Below, piece by piece: positions 31,649 through 44,522 of a DNA stretch of 64,000 bases. The stretch is from Vitellaria paradoxa (lineage: Eukaryota; Streptophyta; Magnoliopsida; Ericales; Sapotaceae). A program made the translations under genes and the position numbers. How positions within the stretch are numbered: position 1 is the first letter of the stretch; each line of letters opens with the position of its first letter. The stretch is taken from contig CM034233.1 of the NCBI GenBank assembly GCA_019916065.1, positions 5,772,516 to 5,836,515 of the forward strand. Reading direction: 5' to 3'. The notes under the pieces are model-generated. The model saw only the letters and a program-made list of their open reading frames with translations, had not been told where the DNA came from and did no database searches.

Positions 31649-32222
31649 CATGGGCGGAGCTATATGGGGGCAAGAAGGGCAAGTGACCCCCCTCAATTTT
31701 TAAGATAAAATTACTAAAATGTTCTTCTTGTTATTTTAATTTTATTTAAAAATTAAATTAATTAAAAAATTAAGATATTTTGATTTTATTAAAAATTTAA
31801 AGTTAACTCAATATTTTTTAACATAAAAGAAGTTTAAAAGAATCAAACTTTGTATTTTTTGTAAAATAAAGTGTATTCTTTTAATACATTATTGTATATT
31901 TTTGTTTATACTATCAGTAAATTTAGCATATAACATAATAAATTCTATAAATAATAAAATTTAATAATAATTATATTTTTTGTAGCGAGAGATATCTCTA
32001 ATAAACTTCAGGTGCTTGAAACATTAACCGTGAGAAATATATTCACTAGTTAATACTCAAGAATAATTTATTTTCTCTCTAACAATAACATCATTTTTCT
32101 CCTACTCTTAATCAAAAAATAAGTCAATTGTTATTTTTTCTTGGTACTTGGTGCCCCCTTGGTACCCGGTGCCCTCTCAGCTTCTGGTACCCCCTTAATA
32201 AAAAATTTTGGCTCCACCCCTA
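31649..32222. mobile_element. Non-autonomous hAT-like element, 574 bp
   Basis: The ends CATGGGCGGAGC and inverted TAGGGGTGGAGC are matching short inverted repeats. The flanks GTTGAGAT (31641-31648) and ATTGAGAT (32223-32230) agree at 7 of 8. The interior is AT-rich without a transposase frame, and includes a GGTACCCGGTGCC-like repeat near the right end. Confidence 0.62.
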
Positions 32223-32230
32223 ATTGAGAT

Positions 32231-32321
32231 GTATTTATGTTTTTCTTAGATTAAAAATGTAAATATATTTAAATTATTAAATTTTAATCTAACAATTTTT
32301 AACTTTAATATTATCCAATTG

Positions 32322-32358
<37 letters not shown>

Positions 32359-33300
32359 AATCTCTCTTTTTTTTCCCTTTTGGTGGGGCGGTTTGTAAAA
32401 GAATGCTGGGTTAGTGATGAACTTTTCGGTTTTTGTAAATGACAATTCAAAGCCGACCGCCGTTGAACAAATAAAGAAATCGTTGAAAATTTAACTACTT
32501 CTTCTCAATGATTCGTTGGACAAGGTGTAGTTAGCAGTTGAGTTACTAATTATTTTTATTTTTATTTTTTTTAAATAATTAATTTTTTTTATAGTTTAAT
32601 TTTTTTTAAAATCCTCAAGAGTAAAAATGTTAAGTAAACAAAAAAAATAAAAAATTAATTACTAAAAAATTAATTTTTTTTCTTTTCAAATGCAAAAAAA
32701 AATTAATTTTTTAATAGATAATTAAAAAAAAAAAAAAAAGCTATTCTGTTTAGCTCCCAGACCAAGTCTTAAGTTCAAACCTGTTCAAAGCGCCACGGAG
32801 TTTGACTTTAAGGTATAGCTAGCCTTTTGGAAAAGGTCGAATGTTTCTCTTTTCAACTCTTTAATTATAAAGTGTTATTCTCGGCAAACATTCCCATCAT
32901 TAAACCAAACTTCCAAAACTCATTGAATCAAGACAGTTCAAATTCTCATCATCTTTAAGGGGTGAAAAAAGATAAAAAAAAAAAAAAGGGCAAAAAAAGA
33001 ATTTGACTGGAGTACTGTCACATTAAATGTGCACTCGCCTGATTCATATTGAATTCCTCTTAGCATTTTCCACCACAATTAAAGTTTCTATAGCCATCAC
33101 AAATTACTTTAAACTATATATAATTAATGCACTGTTTGGTTTATTATAAATCTTTAAAAATTTTAAAAAAATTTTAAAAATCTTTAAAAGTTTTTCATTT
33201 TTATCTCGCTACACAAATTATAAACCTACTATTTATCTCATTTTATTTTACTTTATCTCACTTTTTGTTATTCCAAACACACCTTAAATTAGTAAATGAT
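32231..33300. other. Intergenic DNA with (AT)n and MITE copies
   Basis: (AT)n at about 32325-32355. A family 1-like copy lies around 32520-32730, and an inverted family 4 copy at about 33130-33290 (ACTGTTTGGTTTATT...TTATTCCAAACACACC). No gene. Confidence 0.45.
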
Positions 33301-34243
33301 ATTGAACGTCTAGACTAATTATATTCGTTAATTTAACACGATTTTTAACTAATTAAATATCTTTGTTGATTTTACAATGATTTATTATCGTTATTATTCT
33401 ACTATTAATGGAGAGAAATGATCTATCTAATCAACTCCCAACCTATTTACTACTAAAACTTATTTGAATTGATATTTGCTATTTAGGTTGTACTTTTATT
33501 TCTCCCCCATTTTATTTATTTATTTATTTATTTTTTTTTTGAAGCATATGTTGACACGGAGGCTGTTAGAGCCCCATCTCAAATTCCCCCCTTCTCACAG
33601 ACTAGAAACATAAAGTTTTTGCAAACAAGCCTCCGTGTCACAGTATCTCTTTCGCAAAACTTTACTGAGATGAAGTCAAAATAGATGGCCAATTCGCAAT
33701 GTGAACCCCCCCCGGGGGGGCCCAAAAAAAAAAAGTGCATAGTGACATATGCTTTCTTGTCTCTGCTCTTCAATGGGATGTCCGGAATCAAAATACCACA
33801 ATTTAGAGAGAGAGAGAGAGAGAGCATCAAACTCTCACAAAAGGCTCTGAGATTCATCCACAATGAAAAAAATGTCATCAAAACTTGTATAGTTATGTGA
33901 TTATAAAATGTGACAAAGTGCACTAAAGAAAGCAACATGAGCCCAAGCCTATTCTTCACTCTGGATGTACGGAATGGGCTAAAATTTCACTTACCTTTCC
34001 TATACCTTATCTACAATAATAAGTATATTAGTTAACAATTTTCCAGAAATTACGTACCTTATGCCCGTGCCCACGGTCATGTGAACGACCTTCATGGCGT
34101 TTCCAAGGATGTCACCAGCCCTTAAAAATAAACAAATAAATAAGAAAAAGATGAGAGGTAAAGGGCAGAAGAGAAATTGATAACTCACGAAGACTATGGT
34201 ACCATCTTGTTATATAACCCAAAACCTGAAACATGAGACCAAC
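33301..34243. other. Intergenic DNA, no gene recognised
   Basis: It contains a striking C9/G8 run at 33706-33721 followed by a poly(A) stretch and a short GA repeat at about 33805-33823. The open frames across it on both strands have no protein motifs. Confidence 0.45.
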
Positions 34244-34259
34244 ACAAGACAACACAGCA

Positions 34260-34456
34260 ACCCACCTCTGGTTGGTCTAGTAGAGCAGGAGTTAAGCTTA
34301 AGGCTTGGGTGATATACCTAAGTCGCAGGTTCGATTCTTACTTGGAACGGCCAAGATTTAAGTGAAGGGCCATAGTGGATTACTGTGTTAGTTCCCCCGA
34401 GAGTTTATAACTCAGTGGGTAAAACCGCTGGATGATTTCCCCTGTTACCAAAAAAA
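34260..34456 (+). mobile_element. tRNA-derived SINE (family S1), copy 1
   Basis: A 197-bp body bounded by a perfect 16-bp duplication, ACAAGACAACACAGCA (34244-34259 and 34457-34472). TGGTTGGTCTAGTAGAG resembles a pol III A box, GCAGGTTCGATTC is a clear B box about 55 nt later, and the element ends in an A-rich tail. The second copy is at 55940-56143. Confidence 0.88.
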
Positions 34457-34472
34457 ACAAGACAACACAGCA

Positions 34473-36039
34473 CAATTCAGCAAGCCTATTGCTATGAATT
34501 AACATTTGCTAATGTGCAACATAAACAACAATAATGCTCTGTTGGAATCCCAGTACCAGCAGAGAACAATTTCCTGCCAGCGCATGACAACCTCCGTCAA
34601 AATTCTATAAACGGTATCCCTCCCAAAGCTTCTGCAGTTAACAGACTTATCCCTCCCAAAGTTTTTGCACTTATGATGCCATGTTCAATACACCTTTTGT
34701 ATGCTTTGAATTTGCTCTAATTATCAAATCTCAATTAGGATTGAGACGATATGATCTGTTCTAATGTTAAAATTGATTGGTACCGACCCTCGACACATAC
34801 AATGATGGAAAGTTGCGAAACTTTATGCAGCAGAATACTCTACGCCCATAATTGAGTTGAGTCTTGGAATGCTATAAATTTACAGAAATATAAAATTTGA
34901 CTGCATTTTAGGAGCATTTCTCCATCTTGGCAATTCTTTTGGGGGGAAGAAAATGAATTCTTTACAGCATAGACAGAAGAAATATACTGTTGTAAGTGCA
35001 ATAGACTTTTAGATTCCAAGAACTCTACTTCTAAAATGCGTTCACGTAAAAATTTGATAATTTTTTTTTTTTTTTAAGACAACCTCAAATGAGCTTCAAT
35101 AGAATCCAACTTCCGCTTTTTTAATTGTTTTTATTTACATTTAAACTTATGGAACTAAATTCTAATCAAGTATCAAAAAAAAAAAAAGTTATATTAAATT
35201 TTAAAGTAAATTTCATAAATCAATTCTATAGTTTACACCACGTCTAATTTTAATTTCTGAAACTTTAATTGTAACAATAAAAATTTTATAATTTTAGTCA
35301 AATTTCAATCTGAACATTCCTTCCATTTCCGTTAGAAAGATACAAGGTGTAGGTTAAATTGTCAAATTCATCCTGATTTGGAATATTAACGGCATAACTC
35401 TAATGAAAGTGGATGAAATCGTTCAATTAAAATTTAATCAAAGTTGTAGGATTCTGGTTGTTATAATTAATTAAAATTATATGCTAAATTTTAAATTGTG
35501 TTGAAATTGAACTTGGTTTCGTAATTAGCAGAACCCACACTTACTTTTTAACTAATCGACACTAATTTCTTAAGTTCATTTACGGTCGTAAATTCAAACT
35601 ACTGCAAGTCAAAAAAATAGATCAAGCTGTCAATGTATATGTACACCATTATATACCAAATAATTACAAAATTGGGCCAAACGGACTCAGACGGCTTGTA
35701 ATCATATTATGTTTAGGTCGTCTTCTTGCCCATTCGCAACCTCTCTTCGAAATTCAATCCCAAGGCCGAGTCCGGGCTTTTCAGGAATAAACTATTCTCA
35801 GTGTCAATTTATTTGGGATGGGCAATGGACAAGCTAGGGCTCAATATGTTTTGTCTAAGTCCGATATTTTTGTTAGGGCTCAATATTTTTTGTCCAAGTC
35901 CGATATATATATATATATATATTTAGAAATTGGGAATTATATTGCAAGAAAATTATCTGTATGCGAAGTTCTTTTTTCTCATCAATATTAGACAATTCAA
36001 AGGGGGAAAGAAATTAGAGAGTTCCTGACAGGAAGTGAT
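34473..36039. other. Intergenic DNA, no gene recognised
   Basis: Mixed composition. Near 34610-34660 the word CCCTCCCAAAG is repeated 46 bp apart. At 35810-35905 a 40-bp phrase around GGGCTCAATATKTTTTGTC is tandemly duplicated. No exons with recognisable products. Confidence 0.4.
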
Positions 36040-36600
36040 CTTTTTAGACAGGAAGAGGCAAGAAAGTATGCTGCTTTGTTAGCATTTCTTCTGCACCAAG
36101 AGAAGGACTTGTTCCAAGGCAAACTCCACGCAAGAACGTCTTCAAAGATGGATGAAGTATCCTAAGAAATTGTGCCAGATTTAGAACACGTACGAGATAA
36201 TATCTAAAGAGTCACTTTTGAAAATGAGATCTCTCAACTTTAAATTCGCAGCCATAGAACATGCCACTCTGATGGTCCAGGCTTCTGCTGCAGGGGCCGA
36301 AAAGACACGAACGCAGGCATAGTTAATGTCAATTATTGAACCTTCATAGTCTCTGATGATAATAGCAAAGGCAGCGATTTTTGTTGATGAGCAGAAAGTA
36401 CCGTCACAGTTAAATTTACACAGGTTTCTGGGAGAAGGCCGCCATGAAGAGACTCTTATACCAGTGGCGGGGGTGATATTTTCTGTTCTTCAAGTAATAA
36501 TGCTTTCAGAAAGTCCTTAACTGCAATTGAGGCTTTGAAAATAGTGTCTATGGGGATGGAGGAAAACCATTGAAGATAACTTCATCTCTACTCTTCCGAT
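36040..36600 (-). pseudogene. RNase H-like fragment of a LINE-type element, degenerate
   Basis: Minus-strand translation from about 36470 downwards reads WRPSPRNLCKFNCDGTFC, then AAFAIIIRDYEGSIID, AEAWTIRVACSMAANL and FKSDSLDIISYV, then a stop at about 36188. Further on, out of frame, come a tryptophan-containing segment and a REANKAAYF-like end. This is the order of the RVT_3/RNase H-like domain found at the C-terminus of plant non-LTR retrotransposon proteins and related host RNase H-like proteins: FN-DG strand with the first Asp, AE helix, SDS with a later Asp. Upstream, the words DEVIFNG and DTIFKASIAVKDFLKA also fit such proteins. Stops and frame changes make it a relic. The copy is isolated; no reverse transcriptase part is visible. 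Confidence 0.68.
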
Positions 36601-37741
36601 GTTATGTTAATTTTGTAATAACATGTTGGTTTATTTAATTTATAAATTATTTAATTTTACAAGTTATACAATCAAAAAAATAAATAAATAAATTACGAAA
36701 TCCAATCATTTACCTAACACACAAAAAAATATTTGTCATTTGATGTTGATGTATTGTGTACCTAATCTTTATAATATATATAAATATTTAAAATTATTAA
36801 ATGTTAAAAAGTTCAGGTGTGGCTTTAAGTAATATATCAATCTTAAATAATTTATCTTTTTGGGTCGAATTTGGGTGAAGTCACACGTTGACTACTTAAA
36901 TATTGCACCTGAGACAAAAATATGAAAACAAAAAAGTGCAAGAAAGCATTTGTTTTCTTTTATATAACGGGAATGACAACTAAACAAAAAGAGGTCCACG
37001 TAACCAAAATTGAGAACGATAAAAAATATACATACATGATAAAACGGGATTATTTTTAAAAGTTTTCCCTCGTAAATTAAAATTTGGTGGTTAAAAATTA
37101 TTTTTTTATTTAATGACTGAGATCATTTTTATATTTTTAACTTTCTACTCAGTTCTTATTTAGGTATACTCCACTATTATTTATCTCATAAAATAATTTA
37201 GATATTTCAAATTTTACTATATTTTAAGTGTGAAGATCATATATAAATTAAAATCCATAATTTAAATTTTATCCAATTATAATTTTTAGAAAATTAAATT
37301 TTCTTAATTAAATTATTATAATTTATATTTTCTTTTATGGTGTTTATTAAAAATTAATTAGGGAGATATTAAAATATATATAATAACTGATAAGAAAAAA
37401 AATTAAAATTCGTAAATTATCGTAATTTTTTAGATTTAAATTTTTTATTCTAACTTTTAATTATCAAAAAATTTAATACTGATTTTATTCAATACATGTA
37501 ATAGAGGTAAAAACAAGTTGTTGCTAGTAAATAAATAAATAACAAAATTCTATTGTACGGCTCATAAAAATGAAAAAATAATAAATAAAGGGTCCAAAAT
37601 CCTCCGCCATCATTAAACCCATTTATTATTATTATTGAATGCTACAGCCAGCCTCTCTCCGGCTGAAATCATCGGCGAGGACAAGCGAAGCGCTCTGCTC
37701 AGGTCTGGTGCGGTTTAATAGTCTCCATTCCATCTAATCCG
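36601..37741. other. Upstream region of the OPCL1-type gene
   Basis: Very AT-rich up to about 37560, then mixed. A CACGTAACC word at about 36998 has an ACGT core, and TAATAAATAAAG near 37578 could serve as a TATA element about 160 nt before the ATG. Both are weak. Confidence 0.35.
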
Positions 37742-40700
37742 ATGGATCATAATAGTATTGATCCCAAAAGCGGCTTCTGCAAGTCCAACTACGTCTTCTA
37801 CAGCAAACGAAAACCCATCTCCTTACCTTCAAACCATTCCCTCGATGTCACCACTTTCATCTCTTCGCAGGCCCACCACGGCAACACAGCCTTCATCGAC
37901 GCCGCCACTGGCGGCCGCCTCACCTTCCCTGAAGTCTGGATGGCCGTCGATTCGGTGGCTTCGTGCCTATCCGACCTAGGTATTCGGAAAGGTCACGTTG
38001 TACTCCTCCTATCCCCGAACTCCATCTTCTTCCCCATTGTCTGCCTATCCGTGATGTCTCTCGGCGCCATTATCACCACCACCAACCCACTCAACACCAC
38101 CCGCGAGATCGCCAAGCAGATAGCCGATTCGAAACCCGTCCTCGCGTTCACCACTTCGGAGCTCATCCCCAAACTCGCCGACTCGAACCTGCCAATTGTA
38201 CTCACGTGCGAGCACGCACGCGGCGGTAGTGATTCCGTTAAAATTGTAACTACATTGAATGAGATGTTGAAGAAACCAGCGGCTCAGAGCCGAGTCAGGG
38301 AGCGAGTGACTCAAGACGACGCTGCAACTCTGCTTTACTCGTCGGGTACAACCGGCGCAAGTAAAGGCGTGGTCTCGTCGCATCGAAACCTCATAGCGAT
38401 GGTTCTGAACGTTTTGAGTCGTTTCAATCCAGAAGATGGTGAGCAGACTTTTATATGCACCGTCCCTATGTTTCACATCTACGGGTTATCAGCGTTCGCA
38501 GCTGCGATGCTGGCCTCGGGATCGACGGTTGTTGTTCTCTCGAGATTCGAGATGGACGAGATGCTCTCGGCGATCGGAAAGTACCGCGCCACCTTCCTAC
38601 CGTTGGTGCCGCCGATACTGGTGGCACTGGTGAACAACGCCGACCAGATAAAGCAGAAGTACGATTTGGGCACATTGCAATCGATTTTGTCGGGTGGAGC
38701 TCCGCTGAGCAGAGAGGTGATCGAGGGGTTCGTGGCGAGGTACCCGACGGTTAGGATTCTTCAGGGATATGGGCTGACGGAATCGACGGGAACGGGGGCG
38801 TCGACGGACTCGATGGAGGAGAGCAGGCGGTACGGTTCGGCGGGGTTATTGTCGCCGAACATGGAGGCGGAGATTGTTGATCCGGAGACCGGAGAGTTGT
38901 TGCCGGTGAATCGGACGGGTGAGCTTTGGCTCAGAGGCCCCACTATTATGAAAGGTAACACGAGGTACTAGGCTTTTTTTGTCGCCTTATGATAAAAAAA
39001 TTAAAAAAAAAAATTGATATAAAAGTAACAGAGGATAGAATTTAATTAAAATAAATTAAAAAAATTTTATACGTGACAAAAGCGGATGATTCATAATAAA
39101 AATAAAAATAAATTTTAAATTTTAAAATTTATTTTTATTGTCCAATCTCACAGGCTAATGATATTAGTCTCCCAAGTCCAACCAAATGCACCGAATTGGA
39201 ATAGAAGGGGAGTCCGGTTTTAGAAACCGGGTATATGTAACCCGTTGGATTGTTGTCTATGCCATCATATACTATCGGATATAGCAAGAACACTGATCAA
39301 GTGTCTTCTTGAAAATTGAAATTTTGTCAAGTTTTCATATTTTCTTAAATACCCTGGAACTTTCAACTATTTATTAAATTAACTTTTTGCTTTTTAATTT
39401 GATAGAAAAATGTAAATGAGAGAGTGGGGCAAAAGAAGAGAAGAAAAATATTTGAATTCTCCCGCACATTTTCTAGTTTATGATAAAAGGAAAGCCAGGG
39501 GAGACCCCTTGTACTAGCTAATCTCAAGGGTAGCAGCTGAGTTAGCTTATTACATTGTTCTTCTAGTTATTGTTCAGTAACCGGTTTAATCTCGATCTTT
39601 TTTAATACAATATATAATGCTAGATGAAACCAGAAAATAAAATAATAGGTTCTTCACTATTACTGTGTTCTTTTGATGCTGCCTAGACCTCTCTGCTTTA
39701 CCTCAGCATCAGGGGAACGTCGAAGAGAGCCTAGGTTGTGAGGCCTAGTGTGTCTGGGGTCCCATATTTTCCCTTGAGCTCGATTACCTCACTGCATAAT
39801 TACCCTGCACCTTTTACCGCTTATGTTTCTACCATTGATTTTCAAATGGAAAATATCATCTGTAATGATTTTGAATAAAATGCACTAGTGACTACAAATA
39901 ATCACTAGTACAAATTAATTGAGCGGTGACTTATGCAAGAGAAAAGAGCGGTGAGTGTAAATTAAATCTTTTCCTTTTTTCTTGGTATGCTGTATTGATA
40001 AAAAAGGTAACTAAAATTCTAGTTTTTCATTTTTTTTTTCTTGCTCTGTTACATCTGGAACAATTTGCAAATCGAGAAGCTGTTTGGATGTGCTAGGCTT
40101 GTTGGCTATGATGGTCCCCATCATCATTATATACTATGGCTTTTATAAGGAAGAACCCTAATTAAGTATTTTCCTGAAATTGGAGTTTCGTCAATTTCTC
40201 ATTTTTTCTTAAATACCGTCTAACTCTCTACTATCGATTTAAGTATCTGTTTTTGTTTTTCTGTTTTTTATTTATTTATTTAAATATTCAATTTTAAGAA
40301 AAAAAATATAAGCAAGAGAGTGGAGAAAAGAAAAGAAGAAAAGGATTTGAATTCACCCACATTACAATTTAACCGGATTACCTGCTTCACCCCGCCCCTA
40401 ATAGGAAGAGTTTGAGATTTAAATAATAAAATCTGATATGGGTATTAAGATAAATAATAAAACTTGACAGGGTATCAAACGGGAAACAGTTTTAGTTGTC
40501 TATATACTATGTAATTTCCAAGGATAACAATTGAATTAGCCTTTTACACTGTTCTTCCGATTATTATTCAGTAATCGACAAACTATCTTTCTTTTTCAGT
40601 ACAATATAATATTGGATGAAACCGGCAGATAAAAGAACAGGTTCCTCATTATCACTGTGTTCTTTTGATGCTGCCAAGACCCATCTGGTACAGCAGCATT

Positions 40701-42395
40701 AGGAGAACATCGAAGAGAACCTCAGTTGTGGGTCCCATATATCCCTTTGCCTTGGTATGATTTATTTGTGAAAAGGGAAATTAAAATGTTGAGCCCAGGG
40801 AAGTGGATTCTGTTCATCATTTGGTCAGGCAATAGACTCCATCCGCTATTATTTTTGTTGGGTACCCAATAGATGTATGCAAATATGTCAAATCTTTCTC
40901 CTTTTTTGTTTGGTTGGGGGGGGGGGTTATGTTGTGGAAGAAGCTTTAATCTGAGCGGAGGTCCTTTATGGTACAATGTGGTCCTTGCAGGTTATTTCAG
41001 CAATGCTGAAGCAACTGCATCAACTTTAGATTCAGAAGGATGGTTAAGAACTGGAGATTTGTGCTACATTGATGATGATGGATTCATTTTTGTAGTTGAT
41101 AGGTTAAAAGAGCTGATCAAGTACAAAGGTTATCAGGTGCATGAAACTTCTATATATATATATGCTCATTCTTTTCAAATTGGACTTCTTCATTGGTCCA
41201 TATTAATTTCCTTGTCCATTCAAGCATAAGCATTGATTCATTGAGCACTTGTATACTTGGTCAAATACCTTCAAGACTCTCATGGAATCAGTCACTTGAT
41301 TTGGTAGGTCCCTCCAGCGGAGCTAGAGGCTTTGTTGCTTACTCACCCAGGAATCGCCGATGCTGCTGTCATACCGTGAGTTTTCTTTCTTCTCCACTTA
41401 TAAATTGTAAAGAAGTGTAAACCAGTTTCAAATTTGGGAAGAACTTTAGTCCCCCTTTGGTAGTTTTCTTTATTTATTTATTTATTTATTATTATTTTTT
41501 CCTAATATCAAGACCCAAAAAATTAGAAACTTGAGATCATTTAGGTTGCATTGGGATCAAGGATTTGTTAGGGGGAAAAGAAATGAACTGGGTTCGAAAA
41601 TCATTTATATTGTTTGCTTTATGGTGGAAATTGAAAAGGAAAAATACGGGAATTGAGAAATTTTAAATAATTCGATTAGAAATGAAGACATTTTATTTTC
41701 TTATATTTGCTAATCCACTCGAATAAAAGGATGCATTTAAGATTTTATTTTTCCTTTCTCTTTTCTTTCCTTTATTTCTTTTTATTTTTTATTTTTTCTT
41801 TTCCTTTTTTTTTTTTCTCTCACCAAATCCTCAACCCGAAACACAACCTTGGAAAGTTGTTTCTGGAGTTGTTTGGCCAAACTTATATAACCAGGCAAGG
41901 CATTATTTCCTCCCCCAGTTGTCATCTGCTAAAACGAAATTGAGCCCATTGGATTATACACACACACACACACACAGAGAAATCTCAAGAGTTTAGTTTT
42001 TCCTGAGAAAGCAACGGATTTTAGCTGATCATTAGTTTAGCATCTCAGATTTCCTGATAAGGAGGCTGGGCAATTTCCCATGGCATATATAGTGCAGAAA
42101 AGTGGAAGTGATTTGTCCGAGACTGCTGTCATGGACTTTGTTGCTAAGCAGGTAACCAAAGGCTTAGACCAAAAAGACCAATAAATATTCATTGCCCTGA
42201 TTTTTTAACACCCTGGATCTCCGACCAGCTAAGCTATGTTGGCTGTCACTTGTTGAAATTATGGACCTAATCTGACTACAGGTTGCTCCATATAAGAGAA
42301 TCAGGCGAGTGGCGTTTGTATCATCCATCCCCAGGAATCCGTCGGGCAAGATACTTCGCAAGGACCTCGTTCAACTCGCTGCCTCCAAACTGTAG
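37742..42395 (+). CDS. OPCL1: OPC-8:0 CoA ligase 1-type acyl-CoA synthetase (4-coumarate:CoA ligase-like 5)
   Basis: Exons 37742-38954, 40991-41136, 41308-41375, 42049-42151, 42282-42395 join in phase to 547 aa. It belongs to the adenylate-forming (ANL) superfamily: P-loop [13 protein letters not shown] (197-209), [16 protein letters not shown] (341-348), [12 protein letters not shown] and [15 protein letters not shown] at the hinge, and the catalytic lysine of NPSGK (533). The last three residues are SKL, a peroxisomal type 1 targeting signal. Similarity by eye over the whole length is closest to Arabidopsis OPCL1 (At1g20510), including [17 protein letters not shown] and [15 protein letters not shown] near the N-terminus. 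OPCL1 activates 3-oxo-2-(2'-pentenyl)cyclopentane-1-octanoic acid to its CoA ester before beta-oxidation to jasmonic acid. True 4CL usually lacks SKL. Substrate is inferred from family. Intron 1 is unusually long (2036 nt) and repeat-filled. Confidence 0.93.
39220..40760 (+). repeat. Diverged direct duplication inside OPCL1 intron 1
   Basis: Copy A (about 39220-39790) and copy B (about 40085-40755) share, in order, CATCAT.ATACTATSG, TTTCTTAAATACC, GAGAGTGG.GAAAAGAA, TTCTTCTAGTTATTRTTCAGTAA-like and TGTTCTTTTGATGCTGCC words, offset by about 860-990 bp. Copy A lacks and gains small segments relative to B. Dispersed repeat R copy 2 lies between them. Confidence 0.68.
39800..39975 (+). repeat. 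Dispersed repeat R, copy 2, in OPCL1 intron 1
   Basis: Related to 28925-29115: ATTGATTTTCAAATGGAAAATAT, GTAATGATTTTGAATAA, ACTACAAATAATCACTAGTACAAATTAATTG. Same orientation as copy 1. Confidence 0.55.
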
Positions 42396-42473
42396 CAAAT
42401 TTGTTTTATTATTTCATTATAAATATGTGTATGTGTGTGTATACGTATGTATATACATGTATAAGTTTAATAG

Positions 42474-43497
42474 CCTATGTGTTTGGGTGAACGTTAGAAA
42501 AATAGTAAAAAAAAAATAAATAAATTTTTTCGTTATTTTTTAATCAAACGGATGACTCTTATTGAAATGAAGATGAATTTTTTTATTTTTTATTTTTTTT
42601 ACGAATGCGATTAACATGTATAAAAATTACAACTTCTAAAAATAAAGTAAAATTTTAATAAAAATCATACAAAATAAAAAATTACAAAAAAAAAATCAAA
42701 AACTAATTTTTCCGGGACCAAACACCCCTAAGTTGGTAAATACTAGGATTCACTCAACGTAATAGTTGGGATTGAATCTTTATATCCGCTTTGGTGGGCT
42801 AAACCCACTCTTTAGTTCAATGAGGTGCAGTGCTGGTGGGATCTAAGTTGTGGCCTCGAGGAGTCCTCGTGGATGCGGCAGTGTTGCCTTTGTAAAATTC
42901 GATCAAAACTTTATTTTCGAACTGAATCAGTTAAATTCAAAATATTTGGTTTAGTTATTCGCCTAATAATAGTCGGTTTGATTATAATACGTAAAATTAA
43001 CGATTATTGATTTTAGAATTCTGAAATTTAATAGACTATAATAATCGAATTTAATTTGCTCAAATTTGATATATATATATATATATATATAATTTAATAA
43101 TGATCACTGGAAATAATTTAAAGTGGCAGTGAAAGATAATGTCACTTAATTTTAAATTTTTTAATTTTTCACTGTCAAATTATTTTACTTTCATACTCCT
43201 AATTAAATTACAAAAATAGAGTGTCTGTGCACTGACTAAAAATAGGAGTTTGCCACTATCCTCCCCCTTCAACCCATTCTGGCAAATTTAGAGCTCAAGA
43301 TAAAGTAGAGGCCAATGGAATTTGTGAAAATTTAAACAAGGGAATTGGCCCACCTCAAGCAGGATTCCAGGAGGGATTACAGTACAAAAATGAAGGATTG
43401 AAACACGATCTTGATCTTCTTCCAATAATTTAATGATTCTGATTTAACTTAGGTTTTTCTTCAAATGATTTAATGATCATTTAATGATTCAAATCAT
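42474..43497. other. Intergenic DNA downstream of OPCL1
   Basis: About 42474-42730 is MITE-like (GTGTTTGGGTGAACG at the left, inverted GGGTGTTTGGTCC at the right). The remainder is AT-rich with an (AT)n run at about 43068-43090. No gene. Confidence 0.45.
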
Positions 43498-43500
43498 TTA

Positions 43501-43828
43501 GGTGACATTTGATTTATTTTTCTGTTTTCTATTTTCATTTTATGCCTTAAAAACCTCAAAATAAAGAAACAAAAAATACTCTATTTTCATTATTTTCAAA
43601 TTTTCTTTATTTTGGATTAAAAATGTTCAAAATGACTTTTTGTCATTTTTTATTTTATGTGTAAGCCCATTTTCTATTTTTTAAAACAACTTTTGAAAAC
43701 ACAAGTGACCAAATACGTTTTGAGTTTTTTTCTTATTTTTAAAAGTAAAAATGAAAAATGAGTTCAAAATAGAAAATAGAAAATAAAAACAAAAAACAAA
43801 AAATAAAAAAATTGAACCAAATGAGCCC
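43501..43828. mobile_element. Tourist-like MITE (family 2), 328 bp
   Basis: The ends GGTGACATTTGATT and inverted GGGCTCATTTGGTT match at most positions, with TTA on both flanks (43498-43500, 43829-43831). The interior is rich in TTTTCTATTTTC and its complement, giving a long imperfect hairpin. It is related to the nested element at 16103-16417. Confidence 0.68.
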
Positions 43829-44522
43829 TTAATGACGTAAATCTTCCAACAATTTATTGATGTGCATCTCAACTTTTCATTGTTACACTACAACCCTGCA
43901 GTGCATTTTTATTTGGTCCATGGAGCGGATTTTGACAAATTATACATATATATATATATTAGTATTTCAGGTCGAGTTTAGAACCATAAGATTAGGCCTG
44001 ACCTGGCCGATGGCTTGAATTTTTAAAATTAAAACTAATATATACATTTTTTAATAGATGGAATTTAAACAAAATTTATAAAATTTTAGATTTGAATAAT
44101 TGAACTGAACCTAATTAAATATAGGATAAATTACACATAGACCCTCTAAACATTAGCGTAATTACACATGGATCCCCTCGACATTTCAAAATTACATTAA
44201 CTTCCCTAATTTTAAAATGTTTGTAACAAATACCCCCTTCCATTAATGTGTCGTTAAGTTTTCTATTAAAATGATGACGTCAGCCAAAAAAAATTTTAAT
44301 ATACCAATTTTACCCCTAACTGTTCTCTCACTGTGGTTCTTCAACTTAAACTCTCAATACCCAAAATTGCTACACTTAGAAATTAAACCACAGACTTTGA
44401 AATTGAACCACAGAATCTTGAGAAGTGGAAAGTTCATCAGGAGGCCGTGAGATGACAGAATCTTGAAAGGGGATTGAAACAAAGATTATATCTTTTATTC
44501 TGAAATTGACGTCATCAATTTC

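Noticed and set aside
33700..33735. C9/G8 palindrome as a regulatory hairpin
   Set aside because: A mononucleotide run next to poly(A) in intergenic DNA is more likely a slippage product or sequencing artefact than a functional site.
34290..34345. A functional tRNA gene at the A/B-box pair
   Set aside because: No cloverleaf can be drawn; the boxes belong to a SINE with an A tail and target duplication.
38045..38476. A 143-aa minus-strand frame opposite OPCL1 exon 1
   Set aside because: Shadow of a conserved coding exon on the other strand.
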